Shown: in pieces, positions 1 to 12,149 of the stretch
Position numbering within the stretch: the first letter of the stretch is position 1
Layout of the letters: the number at the start of each line of letters is the position of its first letter
Origin: Gossypium raimondii
Taxonomy: Eukaryota > Streptophyta > Magnoliopsida > Malvales > Malvaceae
Direction of reading: 5' to 3'
Length of the DNA: 64,000 bases
NCBI RefSeq assembly: GCF_025698545.1
Contig: NC_068567.1
Location: 5,828,001-5,892,000 of the forward strand
Translations under genes and position numbers: made by a program
The notes under the pieces: model-generated
What the model was told of the DNA's origin: nothing
Database searches by the model: none
What the model saw: the letters and a program-made list of their open reading frames with translations, nothing else

Positions 1-1114
1 ATATTAAAATATTTTTCCAATTCGGATTTGTGGTCCCAAAACCACTGTCCGACTAGGGTTTAAACCGGGCTGTTACATGTTCTGGTTGGGTAAGTACAAT
101 TTCCGTGATGTTAATTGAAAGTTAATTGTGTAGTTCTGTTGTGAATTCTAAGAAACAACAGTTTCGTACGGTCGAAATAGTTTCGTGTTAGTGGGTTGAA
201 TTCACTTCGTTAAGCGATCCTAGTTTCTTTGTTTTAGGCGTGCGTGTTGAAAGTAGCGTTTCCCAATAGTCTAATTCGAGTGGGTGTCGTTGATTCGTTG
301 GTAAGTGTCAGTTTCGTTAGAGGTTTCCTATTGAAGTTTTTGACATAGTTCAGTAAGTGTTAAATTGTGCGAATTTCGTTGTTTTAGTCAATTAATTGTT
401 TCTGGTTGGCTAATTTAGGCTTTAGGATTTCTCTACGTTGTTTCTGTGTCAAAACTACTTTAGGTACATATCAAAAACCCAAGTTTTTACGAATTTTAGA
501 CGCCGAAAAATAAGGCTATCGAATTAGAGACGCATGGGCTAAAGGCACAGACGTGTGTCTAGGCCGTGTGACTCACTGTTTGCCACTAGAGACTACACAG
601 GCGTGTGTCTAGGTTGTGTGACTCACGGTTTGTGATTTAGGACTACACGGCCAGACGATACAAGTGTTTGTCAGGCCATAGGAGACACACGGGCATGCAA
701 ACGGATGTGTACCAAGCCATGTGCTAGGCCGTGTAAAACCACACAGGCGTGTGGCCCAAAGATTAGATTTTCCCTCGGTATGTGTCGTTTGAAACGATTG
801 TAGGCCTTCTATAGGGTCTCCGTATGTACTGAATTAGACTATATAAGCTATGATTTTTTGATACGTGACTGAATACTGAGAGATCTATTGTATATTGCAT
901 ATGGTAATTGTTACTGATATTGAATTATTCGGTATGGATATTAGAGCTTTCTTAAGCTCGTATAAGACCAAAAATAGTTGTATATTGCATCATATGTTTA
1001 TAGTACTCATAAATAAATGTTAATGGTAAAAATTGAAAGTAATTTATAGTAGTTTCTCTAGCAACAAATGTGGCATATTATAACTCAGATTTGACGATCG
1101 GGTATCAAATGTTA
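1..1114 (+). mobile_element. LTR sequence upstream of a decayed Ty3/gypsy gag (element A, 5' side)
   Basis: Probable LTR-derived sequence. The block ends in TGTTACA at about 1114 and is followed by TTGGTATCAAAGC, which resembles a primer-binding site for initiator Met tRNA. Its middle part (about 540-760) has repeated GTGTGACTCAC and ACACGGGC-type blocks typical of cotton gypsy LTRs. The last 200 bases (about 915-1114) align with 5185-5270 joined to 7641-7750, the far end of the 3' LTR. The middle sections differ, so the two LTRs are not a recent identical pair. A second LTR-like end (GGGCTGTTACA) occurs at about 65-75, so this block may be composite. The left boundary may lie outside the window. 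Confidence 0.45.
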
Positions 1115-1379
1115 CATTTATTGGTATCAAAGCTATAGGTTTAGCCTATTCTCAAACTAAATTGAGCTCGAAGTTGAGTCTAGAGGTATATTCCAAAGTC
1201 AAGTTGAGTCTAACTCGAGATTTCGATGCTGATTTTTAAATTCCTCTATTTTATAGCTAAAGATGTAAAAAGAATTGAGGAACGTTGTTAATGATGATAT
1301 AAATAGCAACAACCACTCTGTTGAGAGTAAGAATAAGATTAAAATCGAGGCACTTGGCGTTGATTCAGTCGGTGCTCAA

Positions 1380-2440
1380 TAGAATAGAGCTGATAGACCT
1401 TGACAAAAAGGTCAAGATGATAAGAATTTTCTCTGCACGATAGCAGAAATCCTTTAGAAAGTAGCGAGAGCTACTCCGTAAGTTGCACCAGTAGCTGTAG
1501 TTCGGTGACCTCGATAAAAGAGTTGCAAAAATATAGAGCAACCAAGTTTAAAGGATTGAAAGGTGTCGATTCATCCTCAGTCGAAATTTGGTTAAAACCG
1601 ATCGAACGGGTCTTGCAACAATTAGAATGTTCACCACCGAAGTGCGTCATTTGTGTGGTATCTCTCCTAAAAGAAGAAGCTTATCAATGGTGGCTAACAA
1701 TTAGAATGTTCACCGCCAAAGTGTGTCATTTGTGTGTTTGAGTTTGAGAAGAAGTATATTAGTGAATTGTATTTGGAAGATAAAAAACTAGAATTTATGA
1801 TGTTGAAGTAAGAGAATATGCTAGTAGTCGACTACGAACAAGAGTTCTTGCGACTCAGCAAGTATTTTCTCAAGTTAGTGCCCACAGAAGAGGAGAGTCA
1901 TAAGTGATTCCATCGGGGATTACGAGATCAACTCCGAGTTCAGTTGGTTTCGCATAAGCTTAAGGAATTTGTCGATCTAGCTGAACGAGCAAAAATGGTT
2001 GAACAGACCTTGGGCCTAGATAAGAAAGACATGACTCTTCGAGCATTCAGAAAAAAAGTTAAAACTATAGGTTCACAACCCCTACCTAAGCGAGCTAGAG
2101 AGTCTCAAAGTTCTTGAAAATCGGTTTCATCAAATGTCGAATACGAGAAAGACCAGGTTAAACAATCATCAATATCTATTGGCAATGTTGAGAAGTAAAA
2201 AAAAAAGACGTAAGTATTCCGAGCTTTAAGCTTTGTGGCAGAAAACAAAAAAGTGAATATGAGAAGAAAAAATGAGCATGTTTTGAATGCGGATCCTTAG
2301 AGCATATCACTTGAAATTTTCTGAGAAGTGTTAATGATATTTCTATTGCTACCCTGGGATCTGCTTCTATAGCTAAAGGTTGGAGAATTGCTCATGGTGG
2401 CTTAGTTGTGAGGGGTAGTCAACAATAGAAATCGATTCAA
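1380..2440 (+). pseudogene. Decayed Ty3/gypsy gag with broken zinc knuckle; pol absent
   Basis: Remnant of the capsid gene of a Ty3/gypsy retrotransposon. The piece at 1505-1741 contains EIWLKPIERVLQQLECSPPK and EAYQWW, matching the retrotransposon gag domain. A second frame from about 1741 reads FEKKYISELYLEDKK and later LRDQLRVQLVSHKLKEFVDL, the usual downstream gag segments, with stops between. Near 2280 a CFECGSLEH stretch gives the first three ligands of a CCHC knuckle, but a stop codon falls before the fourth. After this only about 200 bases remain before the polypurine tract. Protease, reverse transcriptase, RNase H and integrase are therefore deleted. A roughly 40-base segment of the gag is duplicated (about 1615-1655 and 1697-1738). 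Confidence 0.75.
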
Positions 2441-2492
2441 TAGTACATATTCCGGTTTACATTTCAAGTAAATTTCAGGGACGAGATTTCTT

Positions 2493-2504
2493 GAAGGGGA
2501 GAAT
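2493..2504 (+). other. Polypurine tract of element A
   Basis: GAAGGGGAGAAT lies immediately before TGTAACGACTC, the start of the 3' LTR. This is the expected plus-strand priming site of an LTR retrotransposon and fixes the element's orientation as plus. Confidence 0.65.
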
Positions 2505-3904
2505 TGTAACGACTCAAAATTTAGTGGTGTTGAAAATTGTAATTTCGGGGCCTCATTTCTATAAATCGAGTCCATAAATATTAAATAGGGTTATTTACGG
2601 AGTTATTATATATATGAATTGAAATTCAATTATGTAATTTAGCCGAAATTCTGATTAGTTAAGGCCCGGAGACTAAATTGTAAAAGTTTAATCATTATAG
2701 ATTTTTAATTAAGAAAAGCCTTGGGAACTTAGATAGTAATTATCAAAAGGTCTAAAGTGGTTAATAAAACGCTTTTGAATAGTTGATAGTGGAATGTGAT
2801 GATGGATGGTGATTAAACTAATTAATTAAGGTTTGAAATAAAAGAAAAAGTTTAATTAAAGGTTAATAAAGATTAATTATATAATAAACTTAGTATAAAA
2901 GTGAAATTAGTGGATGGAGATATGAAAAACTCATCTTCTCCAACCGGTCAAAACAAGAAAAACAAAAAGGGGATGCCATTTTTGAAGCTTAGAGTATTCA
3001 ACCATTTAATTGAAGTAAGTCCCCAGTAATTTTTTATGGAAATTAAATCATGGGAGATTGATTTAGCTAGCCCGTGTACTAATTTGAGAAATTGTTAAAA
3101 TTTTTGAAACTTGCCATTGTTGAGAAATGGATGAAATTGGTGTGAATTTGATAGAAATTAAGCTTAGATTATGAAAATGACTAAATTGTAAAGCTTAATT
3201 GTTAGTTCCGTACATTAGGGACCAAATTGAATAAAATGAAAAAATATTATGAAATATTTATAGGAATAGAATGTAGAAGTTCCCTAATGAATATATGTGA
3301 AATCATATTTTAATCTGAACCTTTAAATTTAAAGTTATATTTGTCTTGGGTTTAGGGACTAAATTGAATAAATTGCATAATGTTTTTGGTTTTATCTTTT
3401 AATATGAATTGGATGGATTTTTATATTGTTTATCTATTGAATTAGTATTCGTAGCAAAAGACGACGTCGGGCCGTCGAGAGGGAAAGGAAATGTGAGCGC
3501 CAATGATAAGTGACATGAGCTTCTGGTTTGTATTTATATGATTTGTGACTGATATAATTATTATATTCATGTTAAATTCCATTATTTAGTAATGGTGTGA
3601 GTATATAATGGTTATATGAATTAAATTATGGTGATTGATATGGTTTATTGAGATAGAAGACTAAATTGAATAAATAGAAAGTAGCATGATTTAATTGATA
3701 TGTGATAATTGGTATGAAATTGAGTTGAAACATGTTATATGATGTGTTGGAATGGTGAATTGATGATGAATTGAGAATGATGGAATGTGAATTAAACTAT
3801 GTGATGAAATTGAAAAGTTGGTTATTGTATTAATTGTTCGGGCAGAGCCGAATATAGTTGGCATGTGATAGGATTATATTGTGTATGGGTTTATACTTCA
3901 GTTT

Positions 3905-4112
3905 AGCTAATGATGCACTTATATGCCAGTATATTTTGTTCAGTTCATTTGATGATGCATTTATGTGCTAGTACATTTCCTTCAGTTTATCTGATGATGT
4001 CCTTATGTGCTAGTATAATTGATTCAGCTTGTCTAGTAATGCACCTTGTGTGTCTGTATGATTTCTTCAGTTTATCCGATGATGCACTATGTATGCTAGT
4101 TTATTTCCTTCG
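3905..4112 (+). repeat. About five units of a 42-bp tandem repeat inside the LTR
   Basis: Units share the core GATGATGCA-(C/T)TTATGTGCTAGT followed by TTCAGTTTATCT. The first three units are exactly 42 bases and the last two drift in length. Because 42 is divisible by three, the array is open in one frame (3910-4179) and translates to a 14-residue repeat beginning MMHL-ASI. That reading is a by-product of the repeat, not a gene. Confidence 0.75.
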
Positions 4113-5270
4113 AAAACATGCAAACGTTAACCAGAAGGAAGTTTCCTTCCCTCCGACCATCGGTAGAAACCTATACTAATGGTTTCTACCACCCTAATAT
4201 TCCCTAATATTAAACTAAAGAAGGACTCAAGAATTTACCAACAGTTGGCTTGAAAAAGTTAGTTACTAATCAAGCTGAAAGTTACTAATCAAGCTGAAAG
4301 CTAGTACCTTCTTTACACAACAAAGAACATACTAAGTTTCTTTTGAAAGAACAATGATGAACAGAGAAATGGAAAATAAAGTCCTTCTCTGTTAAGATTT
4401 CTTCCTATTTATATAGGAATGAGCTCGCAATTCCACTGTAACAGGTTAACTAATAACTTTACATGCACACATGATTCCACTAATCAATCACTATTAACGA
4501 GGCTTTACAAGTGTCATGTAAAATGACATCTTTCCTACATACGACTTGACACTTTTCCTGTACTTGTCTTACTAATTGTGGATTGTAAATTAATAGATCT
4601 ATGCACCACAATTGAACTTGCCAATGGCGGGTTCACAACGGAAAATCTCGCAAAATGCAGAATAGGAAATCCGTAAGATGGCAGAACCTAGTAGAACATT
4701 TTACAAGAGAAACTTCGCCAAATGAAACAATTCATTTCTCACGAATTTGACTAGCTCATACATGAGTCAACCGACCAAAACGTGAATTAGAAAAAACTTG
4801 GGGTGTGACATATCTATATAAGGCTTATGGTTTGAATGAATCAAATGATATAAATAGATTTATATGTTAAGATTAGTTCTTTAATTGTATGATCAATTTG
4901 ATGAATTAGTTGGAATGAAAAGTTTATGGTAGTGTATAAAGTACTAAAATGTGATTTTTTTTGTCTTTAACATGTTGAAAGTGAGCTTGGCCAAATGGTT
5001 AGGCCATTTTGAATTGGTATAATTTGAATTAATGCCAAACAAATAGTCACGTCGCGACATTGAGCATTTGTTGTCACAATGAAATCAAATAAGTATGTTA
5101 CGTTGCAATGAGGATCCCCTAAAGTCACGACGTCAAATCGTGATTTTAAAAACATTATAGATTGGTCCTAATTCAACATCGGGTTAGCATTAAAGCTTTC
5201 ATAAGCTCATATAAGACTCATAAATGGTTGTATATCGCATCATATGTTTATAATACTCGTAAGTAAATGT

Positions 5271-7640
5271 TGTCAAAACCTTTTTGGAAATCAACTTTTT
5301 ATTTTTAAAAAATAAAATAGAAATAGAGTCGCCACCAATATTTTTTAATTAGGTGTGATTGGATCACCTCAAGGCTTTGTCACTTTAATAAAATGTTAGA
5401 TTTATTAAAATCATTTTCGGTCTACAAAAATCTAGGAAATGGGTTTAGGAGTTGGTTACGTACGAGGAATGATTAGCACCCTCATAACGCCAAAATTGGT
5501 ACCAAATTGATTACTTGATATCTTAGTGTCGGAAGTTGAAAATTTGAAGAGAAATTAAAATATGATCATTCTTTGCATGTTGTTCTTTTTAATTAAAATC
5601 ACTTTGTTAAATTAAAACTTATGTAAAAGGCCTTCTTATTTCGAGGTAATTTAAACGAAAAGGTCATGTCCCGTAAGTTAAGGCACAACATCTCAAATCC
5701 TTGAAAATAAGATTACTCATTGTTTAATTATTACCTAAGTCTTATATATTTTGAATTTTAAAAAGCTGCTCATTTATCTTGGTTCAAGGAGAAAATCATA
5801 CCCCGTAAGTTAGGGCGCTATTTCTCGAATCCCTAAACAAAGAACATTGCCTCGATTTAAAAAAAAAATCCGTTTATGTATCGGGTAAAACGAATATAAC
5901 ATTTAATGCGATGTACATTTGATTTATTTGGGCATAGTATAAAAATGAATAAATAAATTTAAACATGATTCATGGCATGGTTATAGCAAAATAAAATAAA
6001 ATGGAAATGTGTAAAAATGAAACTATGAAATTAAAAAAATGTCATGCTAGTAAATGATAATGATATAACTATAATAGTAATAGAGCACCAATTCATAATA
6101 ATAGTGGCAATAATCATGTCATAGTTACTACTCTAATACTAATTAAATAATAAAAGAAAGATAAATAATAATACGAGCAAAAATGCACAAATAAAAGGAA
6201 ATATAAATAATATAAATTTTAAATATAAAAAGGGAAAGGAATAGTAAATAAATAAATAAAAAGTTCATAAAAGGTTGAAATTAAATGAATAAAGGATTGA
6301 ATCGGAATTTAAATGAAATTAAAAGCATAAATTGTGATAAAATAAATAAATAAGTAAATAAAAGACTAAAATATGGCGCGAGAAAATGAAAAGGGACCAA
6401 ATGAAAAATTATTCCCAATCCCATTAAACGCACTGTTCCTTTGACAAATTAGAGGACTAAATAATAAGAAAATAAAATAAAGGGGTAAAAATAAACAAAA
6501 TAAAAGTAACATAGGACGAAGAAAGTTTAAAAGCGGAAGTACTAAAACGGAAATTAGACCCCTTTTTAAAAAAAACACATGGATCTTGATTTATTCGGGT
6601 CGGGTATTCGGGTTGCACTCCAAAACGATATCGTTTTGGGCGTTTGAAGTCAAGCCCAAAACGGCATTGTATCATGACCCTATATAAGTGAAAAATCAGA
6701 AAAAAAAAGAGTCATTTGCAAACTTTTTTTTTAAAAAAACTTCATTCTTTTCTTTTTTTTCTCTGAGGGCATCTCCATATTCGGCCATAGGGTCGCCGGC
6801 ATACTGCCATGGCCACCAGTCATCAGCGACGACGATTGTCACCTCCTATGGTCGGAGTAAAAAAAATTGCCTCCTTTTTTAGCCTTTTTCACCCTAAAAC
6901 CCGGATCTAAAGGCAAATGCCTTCCAAAATAAAAAAATTTGAAAAAAATTTCGGCTTTTCCTCCTCTCGATCACGTGCCCTTTTGTGTCCCTTTTTATTG
7001 AAGCCCAGATGAAACTCTAATGGGTTCGGTGGCTTTCGGGATCGAAAGAGACCCCTACGACGGCGCGAAAGGAAGGGACATGTAAAAGGTTTTATATTTT
7101 TATTGCTTTCAAATCTAAAAAATAAAACAAAGTAAATCACCTTCTTTTTCTTTGTTTAAAGTTTGTATCCGATTTCTATTTCAATTTTCTCTTTTACTTT
7201 TTTTTTACATCATATTGTTATGGCTTTTATAGCCATATGTTACAAAATATTTTACTCTTTTTTACTTTTTTCTTTTCTTTGCCATTTCTGCTTTCTGCTC
7301 TTTGTTTTCTTCTTTGCAAGTACTTGTGGTAGCGGTCAACGGCGACGATGGTTGTCGCACCTTAGCCATTTCGATGAAACAATGGCAGAGCGGCAGACCT
7401 AGAGGCGTGGGTGTCTTCGGGCGAAGTGCCCGTTGACGTGGCAAGGAGCGGCGGCTCAAAGGGGGTCTAGGGTTTTTTAGTTTTATGAAGAGTTTAGGTT
7501 GTGGGCTTTGGGTTATTGGGTATTAAGGTTTTGGGTTAGGTGATATACTTTGGGCTTAGTTTGGGCTTGTAATATTTATTTATTTTTAATTTATCTGTTT
7601 TTGGCTTTTTCTCTAGGCCGAATAAAATTGGCCCGTTACA
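5271..7640 (+). mobile_element. 2.37-kb solo LTR with perfect 5-bp target duplication
   Basis: Starts TGTCAAAACC and ends GGCCCGTTACA, a TG...CA LTR. It is flanked by AATGT at 5266-5270 and again at 7641-7645. No internal domain is present, so it is a solo LTR left by recombination. The related sequence at 1000-1040 reads straight through the same point (AAATGTTAATGG), giving a pre-insertion reference. It includes a CTATATAAG motif near 6683 and AT-rich low-complexity stretches. The same LTR type flanks the gypsy element at 43.7-50.4 kb. Short open frames inside it are not genes. Confidence 0.85.
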
Positions 7641-7791
7641 AATGTTAATGGTAAAAATTGAATGTAATTGGTTGTAGTTGCTCTGGCAACGAATGTGAAA
7701 TCTTGTAACTCGGATCTGATTATTGGGTTGAGTATGGGGTGTTAAAATTTTGAACCGCAACAACAATGCCAAACTAACCTTTAAACATACT

Positions 7792-8301
7792 TAGAGCTGG
7801 CAAAATAGGCCCGAGCTCGAAAGCTCACCCGTGCCAATCCAAGTTTGTGTCGATCCGAGTATATTATTTGGGTTTGGGCTAGCTATAATATATTTGGGTT
7901 TTGGAATAAATATTTTAAAATATGAGTATTAAGTTTATAAATTTAATAAGAAAGATAAAAAGTTATTCAACTGTTAATTGTCAATATAATATAATAATGA
8001 ACAATAAAAATATTTTTGTTAATTCATATAATGGAAGAGAATAATAAATTTTACATATAATAAGCACTTTAATTATTTTGTATAAAAGAATTGTATTAAA
8101 TATATTTTATTACGCTTTTTATAAGACAAATTTGAATTCTGTTGCCATTGTATAATAGTAAAATGAATTATTACATTCGAAATTAAAATATTTATAACTT
8201 ATAAAATCCAAAATTATTTAGATTTGTCAGAGCTCGCCTGACATGATCCGAGCCCGAATATGAAATTAGCCCAATTCGTACCCGTTCGTTTGCCAACTCT
8301 A
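7792..8301. mobile_element. hAT-type non-autonomous element, 510 bp, 8-bp target duplication
   Basis: Termini are TAGAGCTGGCAAA and TTTGCCAACTCTA. The 8-base direct repeat AACATACT flanks both sides (7784-7791 and 8302-8309). Ends of this type with an 8-bp target duplication are diagnostic of the hAT superfamily. The ends are GC-richer (GGCCCGAGCTCG region) and the centre is AT-rich and noncoding. Confidence 0.85.
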
Positions 8302-8451
8302 AACATACTTGAACAATTGAGTCCACATCCTTATTATTGTTGTAATAACAATCCTACTAACTGAACTAATGTTGAATCGATGCTACCATAAATGTTTTAA
8401 ATTCAGGGATTATCTTATTTTTTAAAATATATTATATTGTGAGAATAACTT

Positions 8452-9041
8452 ATATTAGAATGATCCTAAAATATATAGTTTTTAGGTATCAATAAAATAA
8501 TGCCACATCATCAAATATTAAAGACATGCAAATATTATTTTATACTTAATCATATACGATACCATGTCTAATTTAATTTAACTTTAATTAAAATAATTAA
8601 AATTTTGGAGGAAAACATAACCAAAAATAAATAAAATTTGGAAATTCTTAAATCAATAATTAAAAATAAAAAACACTAGTAAAAAATCAAAATTTGAAAA
8701 ATTATAACAATGGTTGTTTTATCAAATTATGAAATTTGATTAAAAATTAAAAAAGAAAAAAGAAAATTCATTGCATAAAAATAAAACACAATTATAAAAT
8801 TTAAAAGATTAAATAAAAAACTAAAATGATTTAAAAATTAGAAAAGAAAAAACATATTATTTTATTTATTAAAATTTATATTTTTAATTAATTTAATTAA
8901 AATTAAATTAAGTTAGAGAAAATATTAAATATAGATGAATGCTTAATAAGATTTATACATTTTAAAAGTTGATGATGTGACATTTTATTATTGGTGCCTA
9001 AAAATTATGCATTTTAATTAGAATCATCCTAATATAGTTTA
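8452..9041. repeat. Foldback element with about 75-bp inverted arms
   Basis: The left arm (TATATTAGAATGATCC ... TAGGTATCAATAA ... GCCACATCATCAA) matches the reverse complement of the right arm at about 8970-9041. The core between the arms is AT-rich and has no reading frame. No clear target duplication was found, so the superfamily is not assigned. Confidence 0.6.
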
Positions 9042-9486
9042 TTTCTTTATATAATTATTTAAATTTATGATAATATTATATTTTATTTCCTAAAAAATTT
9101 ATTTATTTTGTATATTTTATAAAAACTCTTTTAGTTTAAATTCTATTAAGTTTTTAGATTAACTTATTTCCAAATGAAATACAAATTAAAAGTAAATCAT
9201 TAACATATTTTCTACAAACTTTGCATTTTATTTTGTTAATATATACAATATTATGTTTTTCACTTGTAATTTAACATATTTTAAGATGATCAAGATTAAA
9301 TTAGTTCTTGAACTTCAAAAGTTTAATTAAATTATTAAATTATTAAAATATCAATATCATATCAATTAAATTTCACCTTAAATATGTTTGATATATGCAT
9401 TTTAAGTAATAAATTAAAGATAAATGTGATAATTGTTGACACATAATAATTTAATTTCAAAATTGTGTAGAATATAAAAATCATAA

Positions 9487-9910
9487 GGGAAAACTATAAA
9501 AATAGTCACTTTTGTTTGCCTCAGATTATATTTTAGTAACTTACGTTTGAAATGTTACGTTTTAGTCACTTACGTTATCGTTTTGTTATAAAGTGGTTAC
9601 TCTATCGTTAAACTTCGTTACCTCCCTAACGACAGTCCTATGTGGCATTCCAAATGAGCTCTAAATGCCAACTTGGACGTCCAGTTGCTGGGATGAAAAT
9701 AGGTTTTTAATTAAATAAATTTAATTTAGATTGCCACGTAGTATATCTAAGTTGGCATTTAAAACCCATTTGGACTGCCACGTAGGATCGTCGTTAGGGA
9801 GGTAACGGAGCTTAACAGTACAGTGACCACTTCGTAACAAAATGATAACGTAAGTAACTAAAACGTAACATTTCGAGATAAACAAAAGTAACTGTTTTTG
9901 TTGTTTACCC
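9487..9910. mobile_element. Mutator-type MITE, copy A (424 bp)
   Basis: A nearly complete foldback. Arms of about 190 bases begin GGGAAAACTATAAAAATAGT and end in the complementary TTGTTTACCC, around a short AT-rich loop. Flanks are AAATCATAA (9478-9486) and AAATGATAA (9911-9919), an 8-of-9 match to a 9-bp target duplication. Sister copies lie at 13927-14303 and 56484-56933. A short frame on the minus strand here is only the arm sequence. Confidence 0.8.
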
Positions 9911-10284
9911 AAATGATAAATAAAATGCATGATTAATGTCAATTAATCGTAACCCTAACATTTCTTATGAGTTCTAAAAAATAATGAATAAGAAAGCTCA
10001 CATCATGGATAATAATGATGGTAAAGAGATATCATAGGTTTTTAGGTAGGTACCTTGTATTTCAAATTGGAAAGCAAAAAAGAAACATCCCAAGGTTTTT
10101 TAGTGGTTTTCGTGTTTTATGTGGATTCAATTGACTACACGTTTTCCTTTTGTCCTTGATTAATTCCAACCAAACATTTAATTATCAATGGGACATTCAT
10201 TTTGTTTTGTCCTTTTTAATCATATTTATATATATTCAACAATTTCATTATAGGTTCTGATTATATCTGTTCTTTTATATAAGA

Positions 10285-10402
10285 GTATAGAACTATCCAT
10301 AGCCCCTCCTCAACCCATAAATAAGAGGATGATGTGCTTCAACGCACTTGAATCCACGTCTTTTTACATTATTGTCAATCGAACTAAGACTCAATCAACC
10401 AT
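10285..10402 (-). mobile_element. tRNA-derived SINE, copy 1
   Basis: Read on the minus strand it begins GATTGAGTCTTAGTTCGATTG (A-box region). It then has a B-box-like GTGGATTCAAG, followed by the family tail CATCATCCTCTTATTTATGGG and a GGGGCTATGGATAGTT extension. It aligns with copies at 16543, 20947, 31895, 40268 and 41055. Confidence 0.7.
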
Positions 10403-11108
10403 ATATATTTATATATTCTAGATTTGATGAATAATTTTTTCAAGAAATTTCATCAACATTCATCCTACTTGCTTGGTTCCCTTGAAAGTAAATTCCAAAC
10501 CGAACTATAGAGATTGAAGTGAAAAGGCTTCGATTGGACATACGCAACAGCTAAAAAACTTAAATTTTATTTAGCAATCTTAATTACTAGTTCTTGTATT
10601 GTCTACGGGTGCTTTTATTTCACTCCTAGTTTTTATATAGAGTATTCAAGCATTGTATACATCATTAATCCCATTATTTGTAGAAATTACCTATAATGAC
10701 AAACTTGTAAAACGAATATAATTATTATAAAGAGAATCAATGTTCTTCACCCTGTTTTATCTTAATTATTATTTGGGTAAGTTACAGTTCCAAGGAGTTT
10801 TGAAGAATCCAATTGAAAGGTAGGGAATTTTTTGGACGAATAGCATTCCTTTGTATGCGATAAGAGTCTATCAATGAGAAAGTACTGGGAAAGTTTGAGT
10901 TCAATTCCAACAATGATGTAAGGGCAATTGAAAGTCTTTAAGAGTTATAAATTTGTCCATTCATAAAGTAATTCATTATTTCTTGAAGTTTGATCTCTCT
11001 TCCAGTTGAACTATATAATAACCAAAACAAATCACGAATTAGAATGGATATATATACAAGGTGTAAATCTAGGGTGCCTTCAAATTTCAATGGATTTGAA
11101 ATTATTTT

Positions 11109-12141
11109 TTATTGGATCAAGAGAATCAAAAATAAAATCTTTGTACCCTGAATGGCCATGGCCATGACCACCTCCAAGTTATCTGCTTGAATCATCACAC
11201 CATCATACCTTCTGTATTGGATGAGAGCCAGTCCATCAAGAATACCCCACAATTCAGCATCAAAGATTGAGCACTTGCCCAAATATCTGTTATATCCCAT
11301 AATCCACTCCCCATTTTCATTTCTTATTACTCCCCTCGCTGTAGCATTTCCAGAAACAATTTGAACCGCCCTATCAGTGCAAAGACTGGTCCAGCTTTCC
11401 AGTACTTGGGCTACTGAAATTTGTTCATTTCATCTAGATACGTCCTCGCTATGAAAAGAAGCAAACTGTTTTGCCCATATATATGAAATCTTTACAATCC
11501 CACTTGTATTCCAAGAGACACCATGAAAAAGAAAAAGGTTCCGATTTTTTCAAATTCTCCAGGTTAGTAAACCAAATAAACATGACCAATTTACCTTACC
11601 GACGACTAATTTAGCAGGGCTGCAAATTAGACTTTAATCACGGAAGAAAGTCTCCTGTAAAGAAACACCCACTGGTTCTATCTGGAATAACTTGCATCCA
11701 AATTTCTTTAGCTGTTGATTTAACTTGCATCTGGAATAACTTGAACAGTCTCTGATAACATGCAAAATATCTTCAAAATGATAACCACATAAACCACAGG
11801 AGCTATCATGCCTTATTCCCCGCTTAACATGCTCCACATTAGTCAGCAACTTTGATTTAAAACAAGCCATAAGAAGAATCTGACTCTTTCAAGTCCTTGA
11901 AATTTCCATGGTGTATTCCATTGCGCATCTTTCGATTTCCACGACCTTTCCCGAATATGCTAATAAGCACTTTTGAGAGAGAAAATACCATTTGAAGTCC
12001 TAGCCCAAATAATCCGGCCAAGACTTGCAGACGGGTGGGGTGGTGAATACCCACAATACGTCTAATAATTTCTTTCGGCAACCATAGACGGAAACAATCA
12101 AAATTCCAAGAGCCCTCCGCATTGACCATTTCACTAAGCAT
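11109..12141 (-). pseudogene. 3' end of a LINE (zinc-binding RT tail and RNase H-like domain), decayed
   Basis: Minus-strand fragments in the order expected for the C-terminus of a plant L1-type LINE ORF2. First comes WNFDCFRLWLPKEIIRRIVG with ISIFGKG (11857-12141). Next is LLTNVEHVKRGIRHDSSCGL with CGYHFEDILHVIRDC (11634-11870), the zinc-binding reverse-transcriptase tail. Last is YLGKCSIFDAELWGILDGL (11109-11300), part of the RNase H-like domain. Frame changes and missing linkers separate them. The catalytic reverse-transcriptase core is absent, so this is a 5'-truncated, dead copy. Confidence 0.8.
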
Positions 12142-12149
12142 ATAGTCTA

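Larger units (their letters stand above)
2505..7750 (+). mobile_element. 3' LTR of element A, split by a solo LTR
   Basis: Begins TGTAACGACTC right after the polypurine tract and ends near GGGTGTTAAAA at about 7750. The LTR body is 2505-5270 plus 7641-7750, about 2.9 kb, interrupted by the solo LTR 5271-7640. It includes a 42-base tandem repeat at about 3905-4110. The reverse complement of 53841-51358 begins in a similar way (TGTAACAACCTAAAAGC), so the 51-54 kb LTR belongs to a related family. The segment 4140-4810 may be a further small insertion; I could not find its ends. Confidence 0.55.

Noticed and set aside
7163..7459. Open frames with Arg/Pro-rich or Phe-rich products
   Set aside because: They lie wholly inside the 5271-7640 solo LTR and match LTR text at 49.6-50.3 kb. 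Composition is low complexity.
5271..7640. Full retrotransposon rather than a solo LTR
   Set aside because: One TG...CA unit is flanked directly by the 5-bp duplication, with no internal domain or second LTR.
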